64,000 bases of DNA from Caenorhabditis elegans (lineage: Eukaryota > Nematoda > Chromadorea > Rhabditida > Rhabditidae), in the NCBI RefSeq assembly GCF_000002985.6, contig NC_003283.11, positions 19,035,501 through 19,099,500 of the forward strand, in the 5' to 3' direction. The notes beneath the pieces are model-generated. The model had not been told where the DNA came from, did not search any database, and worked only from the letters and a program-made list of their open reading frames with translations. This document shows positions 11,547 to 22,863 of the stretch, piece by piece. The first letter of the stretch is position 1; every line of letters begins with the position of its first letter. The translations under genes were made by a program, and so were the position numbers.

Positions 11547-13167
11547 ATGAAGTGTCTACTCCTCCTTTTCGCCTTTATAGGCCTCGCCACGTGTGCATCC
11601 TTCTCAATTCCCACACGAAGTGTTAGCTCATTGAGAGCAAAACTTATCCGTGAAGGAAGATATCAGGAGTTCTTGGCTCAGCAGAATGTGGCGAGAACTT
11701 TGCAGCTGAAACAAGGATCCCAGCCATTTATCGACTATATGGATGATTTCTACCTGGGAAACATTAGTGTAGGAACACCAGGTAAGGATATAAGACATAG
11801 CGAAGTACCACTTGAAATGTATTCCTTCCAGGCCAAACCCTGACTTTAGTCCTTGACACCGGGTCTTCCAACCTCTGGGTTATCGATGCCGCCTGCAACT
11901 CCGAAGCTTGTAACGGAGACCCAAAGTCTGGATTCGCAAAGCATAAATTCGACACAAAGGCATCGTCAACTTTTGTCTCGGAAACTAGGAAGTTCTCAAT
12001 TTCCTATGGATCCGGTTCCTGCTCGGGACACCTCGCTCGCGACACAATCACCATGGGCGGCTTGAAAATCGACAATCAAGAGTTCGGAGTCGCCGAGACC
12101 CTAGCCTCAGTATTTGCTGAGCAGCCAGTCGACGGAATCTTGGGACTCGGATGGCCGGCGCTTGCCGACGATAAGGTCACTCCACCGATGCAGAACCTTC
12201 TCCCACAGCTCGACGCAAAGGTTTTCACAGTCTGGATGGACAGGAAGCTTCAAGGATCGAATGGTGGCAATGGGGGTCTTATCACCTACGGAGCCCTGGA
12301 TAGTGTTAATTGTGCCGATGACATCAGTTATGTACCACTGACGGCTAAGACGTATTGGGAGTTTGCATTGGATGGATTTGCAGTGGGAAGCTTTTCGGAG
12401 ACAAAGACAGCCAAGGTAATGTATATGTTATGTGGTATATGTTATATGTTATATGTTATATGTTATATGTTATATGTTATATGTTATATGTTATATGTTA
12501 TATGTTATATGTTATATGTTATATGTTATATGTTATATGTTATATGTTATATGTTATATGGTATATGTTATATGTTATATGTTATATGCTATATGTTATA
12601 TGTTATATGTTATATGGTATATGTTATATGTTATATGTTATATGTTATATGTTATATGTTATATGTTATATGTTATATGTTATATGTTATATGTTATATG
12701 TTATATGTTATATGTTATATGTTATATGTTATATGTTATATGTTATATGTTATATGTTATATGGTATATTTTTTAAACACGTTTAATTTTCAATCTTTCC
12801 AGGTAATCTCCGACACCGGAACCTCCTGGATCGGAGCCCCTCACTCCATCATCTCCGCCGTCGTCAAAGCCACCGGAGCAAAATTCGAATGGACCACTGA
12901 GCTCTACGTGGTCCCGTGTTCCACAATGAAACCCAACCTGACCTAGTCTTTACTATTGGTGGAAAACCTTACAATGTGAAGTCTGTTGAGTACATTTTGG
13001 ATTTGGGGCTTGGAAAAGGAAATTGTGCGCTGACATTCTTCGGAATGACCTATATGGGATTCGGGCCGTCATGGATCCTTGGAGACACTTTCATCAGGCA
13101 GTATTGTAATGTATATGATATTGGAAATGAGAGAATTGGTTTTGCGTTGGCGAAGCATAGTTTTTAG
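11547..13167 (+). pseudogene. Aspartyl protease gene with a 1-nt frameshift in the last exon
   Basis: Three exons: 11547-11781, 11832-12415 and 12803-13167. Introns are GT-AG and phases close (235+584 = 273 codons). Signal peptide (MKCLLLLFAF...), propeptide, DTGSSN (Asp87), flap SYGSG and SDTGTS (Asp277) are all intact. The last exon is 365 nt whereas its three paralogues have 366: after codon 316 the run AAA at 12929-12931 takes the place of the expected AAAA, the frame reaches TAG five codons later, and the family sequence (TQPDLVFTIGG to the C-terminal end) continues in the +1 frame to 13167. The lost segment is the C-terminal lobe. Otherwise the gene looks healthy, with AATAAA at 13188-13193, so this is either a very young pseudogene, a strain-specific allele, or a sequencing error. 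Confidence 0.85.
12420..12767 (+). repeat. (ATATGTT)n microsatellite in intron 2
   Basis: About 48 copies of a 7-bp unit, with occasional GGTATATG or GCTATATG variants, filling most of the intron between exons 2 and 3 of the frameshifted protease. All three forward frames stay open through it, giving false ORFs. Confidence 0.95.
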
Positions 13168-13283
13168 AGGATTTTTTATAAATTTTGAATAAACGATTTT
13201 TTAACGTTTTTGGAATCAAATCATGGCAGGAGATTTCAAAGAATCTGAAAGAATTTGAAATGGCTTACGTCAGAGTGGTCTTA

Positions 13284-13867
13284 ACAAGGGAAGTAGATGA
13301 ACTTAATGTCTGACTTTGGCATGACATAGTATTTTTTTCGATAAAAGAGTGAAAATAATGATCCCTCCACAAAATTTAGCTGGCCCGGTCTAGGTGCAGC
13401 AAAGTTATGACGTTTTGAAAGTGCCGAAAAAAAAATCCTTGACCAAAAACCCTGGCAAAAAAATCATTCGAATTTTCAAAAAAAAAATTCTCTAAAAATT
13501 GATAAAAAACTATTGTAACTTATCCAAAAATGTGAAAAACATATATCATACACGTTTTTTCTTACCACGGACAAAAAACCACATTGCTTGATCTACATAT
13601 CTTGAGTAAAGTTCCAAAAAGTACTTTTTCTTGTACATTAATTTATGGGTTTTCTTGAGAGTTATAGGCTAAAACTTGCATGGCATATGTTTTTTACTGT
13701 TCTAAATAATTTACAAATATTTTTTCCTCCAATTAGGAAAAACAATTTTTTTTTTAATTTTGAAATTTTGTAAAAAGGTGTTTTAGCCTGGAACGGGGCA
13801 GCTAAATTTTTTGAAAAATTACTCTGTCATGCCAAAGTCAGATATTACATTTGTCGACTTCCCTTGT
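13284..13867. mobile_element. Palindromic MITE-like element with ACAAGGGAAGT ends
   Basis: Terminal inverted repeats of about 90 bp: ACAAGGGAAGTAGATG...CTGACTTTGGCATGACA on the left is mirrored on the right, ending CCCTTGT at 13861-13867. No transposase. It lies between the two convergent protease genes. A truncated relative is at 5614-6120. Confidence 0.7.
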
Positions 13868-14061
13868 CAGAGCTGCAAGTGCTGCGCCAACCGACATCAA
13901 ACATCAATATCCCTTATCAGTTTATACTATGCTGCAATAACGAAACATACACTTTTATATCAGAAATTAAAGATTTTATTCGAGACAAAGAATTGAGGCA
14001 AAGAATTGTGTCCAAATTGTACACTAAAGCAATACATAACCATACAGGAAAAACACCATTC

Positions 14062-15252
14062 TTACAATCCCTTGTGGACGGCGGTGGCGAATCCGATTTG
14101 GCCGTTTCCGATATCGTAGACGTTACAGTATTGACGGATGAAGGTGTCTCCAAGAATCCATGATGGTCCGAATCCTCCGGATCCCATAGAGAAGACAGCG
14201 AGAGCGCACTTTCCACCTCCGAGTTGAAGGTCAAGGACGTACTCGACAGACTTGACTGGGAATTGGGCTCCTCCGATGGTGAAGATGAGGTCTGGCTGGG
14301 TCTTCATGGTGGAGCAGTCGACGGTGTAAAGCTCGGTGGACCAGTCGAAGACGGCCTTGGTCTGCTTGACGATGGCGGAGACGATGGTGTTTGGTGCTCC
14401 GAGCCATGAGGTTCCGGTGTCGGAGATGACTTGATCCTTCTTGGTCTCAGAGTAGGTTCCGACTGCGAACGCGTCGAGTGGGAATTGCCAGTAGGTCTTG
14501 GCGCTCAATGGAACGTAGGTGACTTGCTTGGCGCAGTTGACGGTGTCGATGGCTCCGTAGGTGATGAGACCTCCTGGGGTTCCTTGGGCGATCTGGAGGT
14601 TGCGGTCAAGCCAGACAGTGAAGAGTGGAGCGTCCAATTGCTTTTGGGCGATGAGGTTCTGCATTGGTGGGACGACCTGGTCGACGGCGAGTGCTGGCCA
14701 TCCGAGTCCGAGGATTCCGTCAACTGGTTGGTATCCGAAGACGTCGGCGAGGTGGGTGGAAACTCCGAACTCTTGAGACTGGACGGTGAGTCCTCCGAAG
14801 TTAAGAACATCCTTTCCGAGGTATCCGTTGCAGGATCCGGATCCGTATTGGATCGAGAACTTGCGGGTCTCCTTCACGAAGGTGGTCGACTTGGTGGTGT
14901 CGAACTTCTGCTTGGTGTATCCAGAGTCTGGGTATCCGTTGCAAGCCTGGGTCTTGCATGCGGCATCGATAACCCAAAGGTTGGATGATCCGGTGTCAAG
15001 AACGACGGTGGCTGGCTGTGGTGGAGTTCCGAGGGTGATGTTTCCGAGGTAGAAGTCATCGAAGTAGTCGACGAATGGCTGGAATCCGGTGTTGAGCTGT
15101 TGAGCACGAGCGGCGTGCTGTGAAGCCAAGAAGGCGGTGTACTTGCCCTCCTTGATGAGCTTGGCACGGAGTGACTCGGTCTTGTGCGTTGGCACCTGGA
15201 TGACTGCTGCGGAGCATGCCGCCACAAGGGCGAGCAAAACGAAGGTCTGCAT
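14062..15252 (-). CDS. asp-1: ASP-1, intestinal aspartyl protease
   Basis: Single exon, 396 aa, recognised as C. elegans ASP-1. It is a pepsin-fold endopeptidase of gut lysosomes or secretory granules that digests protein at acid pH. Visible features: signal peptide (residues 1-15), propeptide, DTGSSN with Asp86, flap QYGSG with Tyr136, SDTGTS with Asp278, and cysteine pairs around residues 99-104 typical of worm nemepsins. Third positions are strongly C/G biased, unlike the neighbouring paralogues, as expected of a highly expressed gene. The acceptor TTCCAG sits 3 nt before the ATG, pointing to SL trans-splicing or a 5'UTR intron. AATAAA at 13975-13980, about 85 nt past the stop. It converges on the frameshifted paralogue. 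Unlike its paralogues it has no intron before the second catalytic motif, although the paralogues' intron position corresponds to residue 274/275. Confidence 0.97.
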   Translation of the reverse strand: MQTFVLLALVAACSAAVIQVPTHKTESLRAKLIKEGKYTAFLASQHAARAQQLNTGFQPFVDYFDDFYLGNITLGTPPQPATVVLDTGSSNLWVIDAACKTQACNGYPDSGYTKQKFDTTKSTTFVKETRKFSIQYGSGSCNGYLGKDVLNFGGLTVQSQEFGVSTHLADVFGYQPVDGILGLGWPALAVDQVVPPMQNLIAQKQLDAPLFTVWLDRNLQIAQGTPGGLITYGAIDTVNCAKQVTYVPLSAKTYWQFPLDAFAVGTYSETKKDQVISDTGTSWLGAPNTIVSAIVKQTKAVFDWSTELYTVDCSTMKTQPDLIFTIGGAQFPVKSVEYVLDLQLGGGKCALAVFSMGSGGFGPSWILGDTFIRQYCNVYDIGNGQIGFATAVHKGL

Positions 15253-15256
15253 TACC

Positions 15257-16000
15257 TGGAAGAAGGAAGAGTTTAGGGAAGGATTGGAGGGTTCTGAAGA
15301 AGAAACATCGAGTCTGAGGACAATTTAAAACTATCTGAAGCAGTCTGGAGGAGATCTGAACCTTTTGGATGGGGGTCTAAGGCCTTCTGAGACATTCTAG
15401 TACGGTCTAGGGTTTGCCTATTCTCAGGATATCTAGGCTGTTATAGGACGGAACTTTTAAGCCCTCCAGGTCGATCTAAACGTTTGAAATGAAGCTATGC
15501 CAAATCTAGGGCGGTTTTCAGGCTGCTATCCTCAGGCAATATAAGTCGTTTAAAGACTGTCTGAGGGACTTTAAGACGCTCTAAAACATTCTGGGTAGAT
15601 TTTAGCCCGTTTATGTGGGTCTGAAGCTTAACACGATTTGAGGCAGTTTCCAATAGTCTAACTCAGTATAGGTCAGCTTGAACCGGTCGCAGACAGTCTC
15701 AGGTTCAGCTAGGCTTTAAAAAACCGGAAAACCGAGCTAGAGCCTAGTTTTGAACTTTAAAAGTTGTTAAACCTTAGAGATCTTGAAAGCTAATTCCTGG
15801 TGTAATACATGAAATACACTGTAAAAAGTAGGGTTAGGCCTAAAAAACAGCCCAAAAGCATTTTAATATGAACATTAATACATAAGTTTTTATAAAAACC
15901 CTTAAAACTTCATAGTCAAACATAGTAATTATTTTTTTATTACTAAAAGAAAAACCTTCTAGAAAGTTCTGCAAAACCAGAAACCTAACAAAAAAAGATA
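15257..16000 (-). other. asp-1 leader (outron or 5'UTR intron), degenerate repeat
   Basis: Between the trans-splice-type acceptor (15256) and the TATA box. From 15290 to 15720 the DNA is less AT-rich than elsewhere and is built of loosely repeated TCTGAGGC/GTCTAAAA/CTAGGG-like words of about 20-25 bp, without clear unit borders. I found no convincing 5' splice site, so an outron removed by SL1 trans-splicing is the simpler reading. Confidence 0.45.
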
Positions 16001-16026
16001 ATATGCTTCTCCACCTCTCCGCTCAT

Positions 16027-16034
16027 CTTTTATA
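16027..16034 (-). promoter_or_regulatory. TATA box of asp-1
   Basis: Minus-strand TATAAAAG, about 780 bp upstream of the ATG, with the GATA sites placed just behind it. Same spacing logic as for protease copies 1 and 3. Confidence 0.5.
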
Positions 16035-16121
16035 GTACCCCCAAACTCCGGCTCCAACCCCCCTCCTCCTTTTACGTCATTCGTGTTTAATTAGCCTCAT
16101 GCAGCAATTGGTTTCAGAAAT

Positions 16122-16193
16122 CTTATCAGGTTCTTGGTCTCGTTTTCCGATTTCTTCTTAGTTTCACTTTTTACTGCTTTTGCACTGATAAGA
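16122..16193 (-). promoter_or_regulatory. Paired intestinal GATA sites upstream of asp-1
   Basis: TGATAAG in reverse at 16122-16128 and a full ACTGATAAGA at 16184-16193, the preferred ELT-2 sequence. asp-1 is known for intestine-limited expression, so these are good candidate control sites. Binding is inferred from sequence only. Confidence 0.6.
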
Positions 16194-16549
16194 AGAGGGT
16201 TTTAGAAGAGAAAGAGTATAGCAAAGGAGCCGAAAGGTAATTGTACTATTGTACTAATTGTGGTTAGGTGGGGGAAAGTACAGTACGAGCTATTTTTAGA
16301 GATTTTTAGAGAATAAGAATAGTTTATTGTGACCAGTTTAGCACATGACTTAGGACGAACTCTGTAGAAAAGTACAGAAGGTATTATTATTATTATTTTA
16401 GTGTAAGATTTTTGAAAATTTTGGGTATTGTGTGGGAGATTTTAACGTTGGTTTCTTGAATTTTCGTTCTGATTTAGAGTTTTTTGGCCAAGTTTTGCAG
16501 TTTTTTCAGCATTTTTCATACAAGAAGGCTGAATTTCTTCTCAATGATT

Positions 16550-16919
16550 GGTGGAGTAGCGCCAGTGGGGATTTTGTCTAAATACACTTATTATGCACTT
16601 AAAATGGGGGCGGGATGTCTCCCTTCGTGGCGAGACCCATCGTGGTAAGACCCATTTTGGCGGGAATTCAAATTTATTCAGAAAAATTTTGGCGGAATTC
16701 AAATTTCATCAAAAAAAATTTGGCGGAATTCAAATTTCTTCAAAAAAAATTTTGGCGGGAATTCAAATTTATTCAAAAAAAATTTTGGCGGGAATTCAAA
16801 TTTATTCAAAAAAAATTTTGGCGGGAATTCAAATTTATTCAAAAAAATTTTTGGCGGGAATTCAAATTTATTCAAAAAAAATTTTGGCGGGAATTCAAAT
16901 TTTTTGGCGCTACTCCACC
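16550..16919. mobile_element. TIR element enclosing an E2F-like array (array 4)
   Basis: Flanked by perfect 15-bp inverted copies of GGTGGAGTAGCGCCA (16550-16564 and 16905-16919), the same termini as the element at 10391-10838. Inside, 16655-16905, are eight regular units of TTTTGGCGGGAATTCAAATTTATTC. No ORF other than those produced by the repeat. Confidence 0.75.
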
Positions 16920-18300
16920 TTTAAGGATGTAATACTCATTTTGAGGTTTTATTCAATTTTTCAGAAAAATAGTCAATTTTCTAGACTTTTCAGAAAACTT
17001 CGCCTTCTATTCAGAAAACTTTCGCCTTAACTTCCCTTCTGCTTTTTTTAATTCAAAACCGGGTGTTTTTGCATATCTGATCTAGAATTTCCAACTATTT
17101 TCATATTATTCCGGTTACATGACATTTTCAGGAGCTTATCACAGTTCCCGTTCACCCTTGGTCACCTCCCAACACATTTCTCACGTCATTTCCTTATTTC
17201 TGGCCCAAAAACGCGTTAAATCCGGAGACAAAGCTATTCCATTACCAGCCAAGGGTCTCATATTTCACGGATTTACGGCTTTAATATCAGTTTTTCCAGG
17301 AATCTGAAAATTTTAAAATAATCATGGAGCATTAAAGCGAACCAGTGCATTTTTAGGGCCACATGTGGTGCATCGACGAAAAAAGTTTTAAAATTTTCTA
17401 TCTTTAAAACGGCTTTTCGTGTTATTTTTGAATTGAAATTTCCCAAATTAGGTTGAAATTTTGAATTTTGAGCACTTCACTACAGTTTGGATCGATTTTT
17501 TCGATTTTTTTGATTCTTAGCCAATTTTTCCAATTTTTGCGGTTTTTTTTTTCATTTTTTCAGTTCTTAGGAATTTTTAGAATTTTTTAGGTTTTAAGAC
17601 ATTCTAAATCAAATTTCAGAAGATTTATTGAGTTTTAAGTAAAGAAAACTTTCAATTTTTGTGTGTTTTCAGACTTTTTCAACGAAACAGTTTAGATCAG
17701 TGCAGTGAGCTCCAGTTTTTCTGTTTTTCAGGAAATTTCCAGCGGATTTTCCGATTTTTGCGGTTTTTTTGCCGGACAAAGTGTATTTGCTGACCAAACC
17801 ATGGCAATTTGTTACAAATACCGCAAGTTCCGGCTTCAAGTACTAAAAAATGATGACAAGTACCCCGTGATGACCATTATCAACACACTCTTTTCCCATT
17901 TTTAAACAATTACGTTTTTGGCCGATATTTTTGTTGCTTCAGCGCCCAACATTTTACAAGTGATAAGAGGTGCTGGAAAGTTCTGAAATAATCAGAGAAT
18001 CCGCTTACCTGGCTCTTATCACCAACTATCTGACTCGAATCGTATTTGGATGGAGCCAACGATCATGTACAACTTTTATGTGCGTGGCAAACTACGTAGA
18101 ATGTTCGGGAAAAAATTGGGGAAAAAAGTGGCGAAGGGATGTTACATCAAATTGGATTGGGTAAAAATCAAAATATGGTTGGAAAAAAAAATTATGTAAA
18201 AAAATTTTTTTTTTTATTTTTTCGAAAATATTCCAAAAAATTTTTTTTGAAAATATTTCAAATTTATACTTATTTGAACCGAATTTATTTCCTGATTCCA
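16920..18300. other. Intergenic, no gene recognised
   Basis: AT-rich DNA with a few less AT-rich patches (about 17110-17300, 17700-17900, 17990-18130). Two TGATAAG-type sites lie near 17959 and 18016. A splice-like CAG/GTAAGC occurs on the minus strand near 18008, but I could not assemble a coherent ORF. Confidence 0.4.
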
Positions 18301-18329
18301 AAAATATACATATAAAAAATTTTACTTCA

Positions 18330-21300
18330 AAACCAACAGAGTTACGGCAGTTTTTAGAGCAGGCGGGGAGACAGGAGAGGGCGCAGAGGGCGAGAGTGTC
18401 TCGTTTCTCTGCGCTCTCTCATTGACGAAGTTTTAAGGTTTTCGGAAATATGCCATGATTATATATATTTTTAACGGAATAGTGTGCTGAATCTGAAAAA
18501 AGAATACTTAAAATGGACCGAAAAAGGTATAATTTGAAAACATGCGATAATTCCAACAAAAATTTTTTATTAGAAAATATTCCAAATTTGGACTTATTCG
18601 AACCGCACTTATCTCCTGATTCTAAAAATATACAAATTACAGCTCAAAGTACAAAAATAACAGAGTTACGGCAGTTTTTACAGCAGGCGTGGAGAGAGAG
18701 AGAGAAGAGGCGCAGGCCGCGAGAGTGTCTCGTTTCTCTGCGCTCTCTCATTGTCGAAATTTCAAAGTTATCGGAAATATGTCATGATTATACTTAATTT
18801 GACCGGGAAAACATACTGAATTTGAATATTTTTTTGAAAAAAACCGAAAAGGATATTATTAGAAAAAAAATTCAAAATTCACAAAATTCAAAAAAAAAAG
18901 TTTTTCTCAAAATTGTTCAAAACTATACTTATTCAAACCAGCTTAATTTATTGATTGCAAAAATATACAATTTATGGCTGAAAGTACCAAAATAACGAGG
19001 CTACGGTAGTTTTTACAGCCGCCGAGACAGAAAAAAGCGCGCAGACAGAGAGAGTGTCTCGTTTCTCTGCGCTCTTTCATTTTCGGAATTTCATTCAAAA
19101 TTATCGGAAATATGTCATGATTATACTTAATTTAACCGGGAAAACATACTGAATTTGAATATTTTTTTGAAAAAAACCGAAAAGGATATTGTTAGAAAAA
19201 AATTGAAAATTCACAAAATTCAAAAAAAAATTGTTTGAAAATATTCCAAATTTAGACTTATTCGAACGGCCATCATTTTCTGATCTTAAAAATATTTAAA
19301 TTACAGCTCAAATTGCACAACTAACAGAGTTATGGTAGTTTTTGCAGCCGCCGAGAGAGAAGAGAAGGCGCAGACAGCTAGAGTGTCTCGTTTCTCTGCG
19401 CTCTCTCCGATTTTCAAATTTATTGGAAATATGTCATGATCATACTTAAATTGACCGGAAAAACAAGCGGAATTCGAAAATTGAAGTATTTTTCAATATC
19501 GAATGAAAATTGAAATTTTTTTCTCAATTTTTACTTTTTTTTTGGAAATTCAAAAAAAATATTTTTTTGGTTTTTTTTTAGAAAAAAAACAACCATTAAT
19601 ATTATACTAATTTTTAATACATTTTAAAAATTTTGTACCCGAAATAATGCCAAAAATTCAGAAAAAGTCCAATTTTTTTTTTCAAAGTGAAATTGTATTT
19701 TTCCAGATTTCCAGATTTTTCAACCACAATTTCTCATAATCTGTTCACATTCTGTTCTATTTCTAAATCCAAACACACACATACATCCAAACCCCGCCCA
19801 CTTTTCCTCCCAATGACCCCATGGGACCTCCGCGTATTATCTGTTTTCTGGCTCCCCCTCTCCATATTTCTGGGCTCTTTTTGTTGAGATGATGTGCGAA
19901 AATCTCCTTTCTTGGGAACAGAAAATGAAGTGTATACTTTTATTTCGCAATTTCTGAGAAATCTGAAACATTTCGAAAAAAATTTTTTTTTTTGAATTTT
20001 TGGTTTTTTTCTGATAATTTTTTTTTTTGCTTTTTGCAATCTGTCTGAAAAATAATTTTTTGAATTTAGCTTGTTTTCCCGGTCAATTTAAGTATGATCA
20101 TGACATATTTCTGATATCTTTGAAATTTCGAAGAGGAGAGAGCGCAGAGAAACGAGACAGTCTGCGCCCTCTCCTCTCTCTCCCCGCCTGCTGCGAAAAC
20201 TACCATAACTCTGTTATTTGTGCACTTTGAGCAGTAAATTGTATATTTTTGAAATCAGAAAATAACGGCGGTTCGAATAAGTCTGCTTCGGAAAATTTTC
20301 AAAAATTTTTTTTTAATTTTTTTTAATTTTTGTGAATTTTCAATTTTTTTTCTAATAATATCCTTTCCTTATTTTTTTGGAAAAAATATTCAAATTCAGT
20401 ATGTTTCCCGGTAAGTTTAAGTATGATCATGACATATTTCCAATAAATTTGAAAATCGGAGAGAGCGCAGAGAAACGAGACACTCTAGCTGTCTGCGCCT
20501 TCTCTTCTCTCTCGGCGGCTGTAAAAACTACCATAACTCTGTTATTTGTGCATTTTGAGCTGTAATTTAAATGTTTTTAAAATCAGGAAATGATGGCGGT
20601 TCGAATAAGTCTAAATTTGGAATATTTTCAAACAAAATGTTTTTTTTGAATTTTGTGAATTTTCAATTTTTTTCTAATAATATCCTTTTCGGTTTTTTTT
20701 CAAAAAATATTCAATTTCAGTATGTTTTCCCGGTCAAATTAAGTATAATCATGACATATTTCCGATAATTTTGAAATTTCGATGCCGAAAGAGCGCAGAG
20801 AAACGAGACACTCTCGCTGTCTGCGCGCTTTCTTCTGTCTCGGCGGCTGTAAAAACTACCGTAGCCTCGTTATTTTTGTACTTTCAGCCATAAATTGTAT
20901 ATTTTTGCAATCAATAAATTAAGCCGGTTTGAATAAGTATAGTTTTGAACAATTTTGAGAAAAAATTTTTTTTTCGATTTTTCCAACTTTTTCCCATTCA
21001 ATTGTACTCTGTAAAATATTGATATAGTACATAGTTATATTATTCAAAACAATACAAATTCTATCTATATATAACCTAAAAATTCCCACACCTCCAAAAA
21101 AAAACCCTTGTACATATATCAATTTTCTTGCTTTTTTCTCAGAAAAATACTTGTGTTTTGAACTTTTTTGTCCTTTTTTGGATTTTTTTTCTTGAATTTT
21201 AAATAGTAATTAATTATATACATATATATATAAAAGGTTTGTGAACAAAAAAATTTTGGAGTCAGGAGCAAGCGCCGTTTATTTTTTTATTCTTCGATTT

Positions 21301-21690
21301 TTATGACATATACGGAAATGGGAGACGGAGTAACCTAGGAGATGAGGGAGTTTTTATTTCTTTTTATTTAATTTTTTGCGATTTGGTTTTTGACAATAAA
21401 AATAAAAATTGAGTTTTTAAAAATTTTCAAAAATAAAAAAAATTTTATTTTTTTCAAATTTCCCTAAAATTATACTTATTCGAACCAAAAAACTTTGTGA
21501 TTTCAAAAATCTAAGAATTATTCCACAAAATTCAAAAATAACAGAGTTACGGCAATTTCTACATCCGCCGGAGACAGAGGAGAGGGCGCAGACAGCGAGA
21601 GTGTCTCGTTTCTCTGCGCTCTCTCGTTGTCGAAATTTCAAAGTAAAAATATGTCATGATTATACTTAAATTGACCGGGAAATTAAATAA
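18330..21690. repeat. Cluster of GAGAGTGTCTCGTTTCTCTG repeats forming a large inverted repeat
   Basis: Eight copies of a roughly 310-bp unit centred on GAGAGTGTCTCGTTTCTCTG. Forward copies are near 18390, 18720, 19050 and 19385; reverse copies near 20150, 20480 and 20800; one more forward copy near 21605. The segment 18880-19470 and the segment 20350-20970 are inverted copies of each other at very high identity by eye, with about 0.9 kb between. A transcript would fold into a long hairpin. Confidence 0.8.
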
Positions 21691-22004
21691 AAATTGGTTT
21701 AGAACGGCAGCTTTTTAGAAAAATTCAAAAGTTAAAAAATTCGCAAAAAAATTTTTTCTTTTATTTCCGGAAATTATTATCACAATGGCATGATTACATG
21801 ATTATATTTAAAGAGAACGGAAAAATGAGAAAAATTTGGAAAAAATAAATTTTTTCCAGAAAAACTGATCTCCTGATTAAACATTTTTGAAAAATTTTGG
21901 GAAAAAGTCTGAAAAAATTCGAATTTAGGATTTTTTCTGGGAAAACTTCTTTAGTTTACATTTTATGAGAATAGTAATATAAATCAAACAATATAAAAGT
22001 ATTT

Positions 22005-22073
22005 TACCACAGTGGGGAGTCGAACCCCGGTCTTCTGCTCACCAGTCAAACCTCTACCCACTTGAGCCAAAAA
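22005..22073 (-). repeat. tRNA-like (SINE-style) repeat A1
   Basis: Has an A-box-like TGGCTCAAGTGGGTAGAGG and a B-box GGGTTCGACTCCCC, both in tRNA spacing, followed by a shared 3' tail TGTGGTAAAATA. The anticodon arm does not fold well. Member of a family of 17 copies in this window. Confidence 0.65.
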
Positions 22074-22796
22074 TGCAATTTTTTCTGTTTTCGGTGAACT
22101 TTTTTTTTTAATTTTTATACTTCAAAATTTGTGAAAAGTAGAAATTGTGCTACGAAGCGGGTTTTTTCGAAACAAAAAGTTAAAAAAAAATCCAAATATT
22201 TTTTTTTGGATTTCCAAAAAAAACGATATTCCATCCAATTATATCCCTTATGTCCAAATACTCCGTATATATTCTAAATCCCTTCTCCAACTCATAAATC
22301 ATTCCTTCTTCTCCGTTTCACTCCACCCTCTCCCATATATTAAGCCCGTCCCCCATCCCCTCTCTCATTGTTCTTTTAGTTCAACTACACTATTTTCGGC
22401 ACGTTCCACGTCATTTTTTAAGCTGAAAATTGCTAATTTATAATAGTTTTGGTGTAATAAAGCATGTTTGAGAAATTAAAAAATTTTGAAAAAAAAACAA
22501 TTTTTTTGGAATTTTTTTTCGAATGTTTTTTTCTCACAAAAACGTACTTTTCTTAGATTTTTGTTTCTAAAACCAAATAAACCAAACTCCGTGCCTAATT
22601 GGCAAGTTAGTGACACCGAATTATCCCATCAAATTGAATTTCTCCCTCCACCGAGAAACACACTAATTATATCCATTTTTATCCCAGTTTTCCAAGAATT
22701 TTGTGTCAGGAAACTTTGTTTTTCTCAGCGGAAATACTAAAAACAGTGAAAATTTGATGAAAAATCCCTTTTAAAAAATTCGCAAATAATTGCACT

Positions 22797-22863
22797 TTTG
22801 GCTCAACTGGATAGAGGTTTGACTGGTGGGCAGACGTCCGGGGTTCGAGTCCCCGCTGGGGTA
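22797..22863 (+). repeat. tRNA-like repeat A2
   Basis: Plus-strand copy with GGCTCAACTGGATAGAGG and GGGGTTCGAGTCCCC, tail GGGGTAAAATATTTTTG. Confidence 0.65.

Noticed and set aside
12355-12786. ICYMLYV-repeat proteins
   Set aside because: Translation of the (ATATGTT)n microsatellite in an intron; the flanking codons belong to the protease exons.
14431-14988. 185-codon plus-strand frame opposite asp-1
   Set aside because: Antisense shadow of a codon-biased gene; product is unlike any protein and lacks a promoter.
17990-18170. Possible exon with a GTAAGC donor on the minus strand near 18008
   Set aside because: The upstream frame is closed in all phases within a few codons and no partner exon was found.
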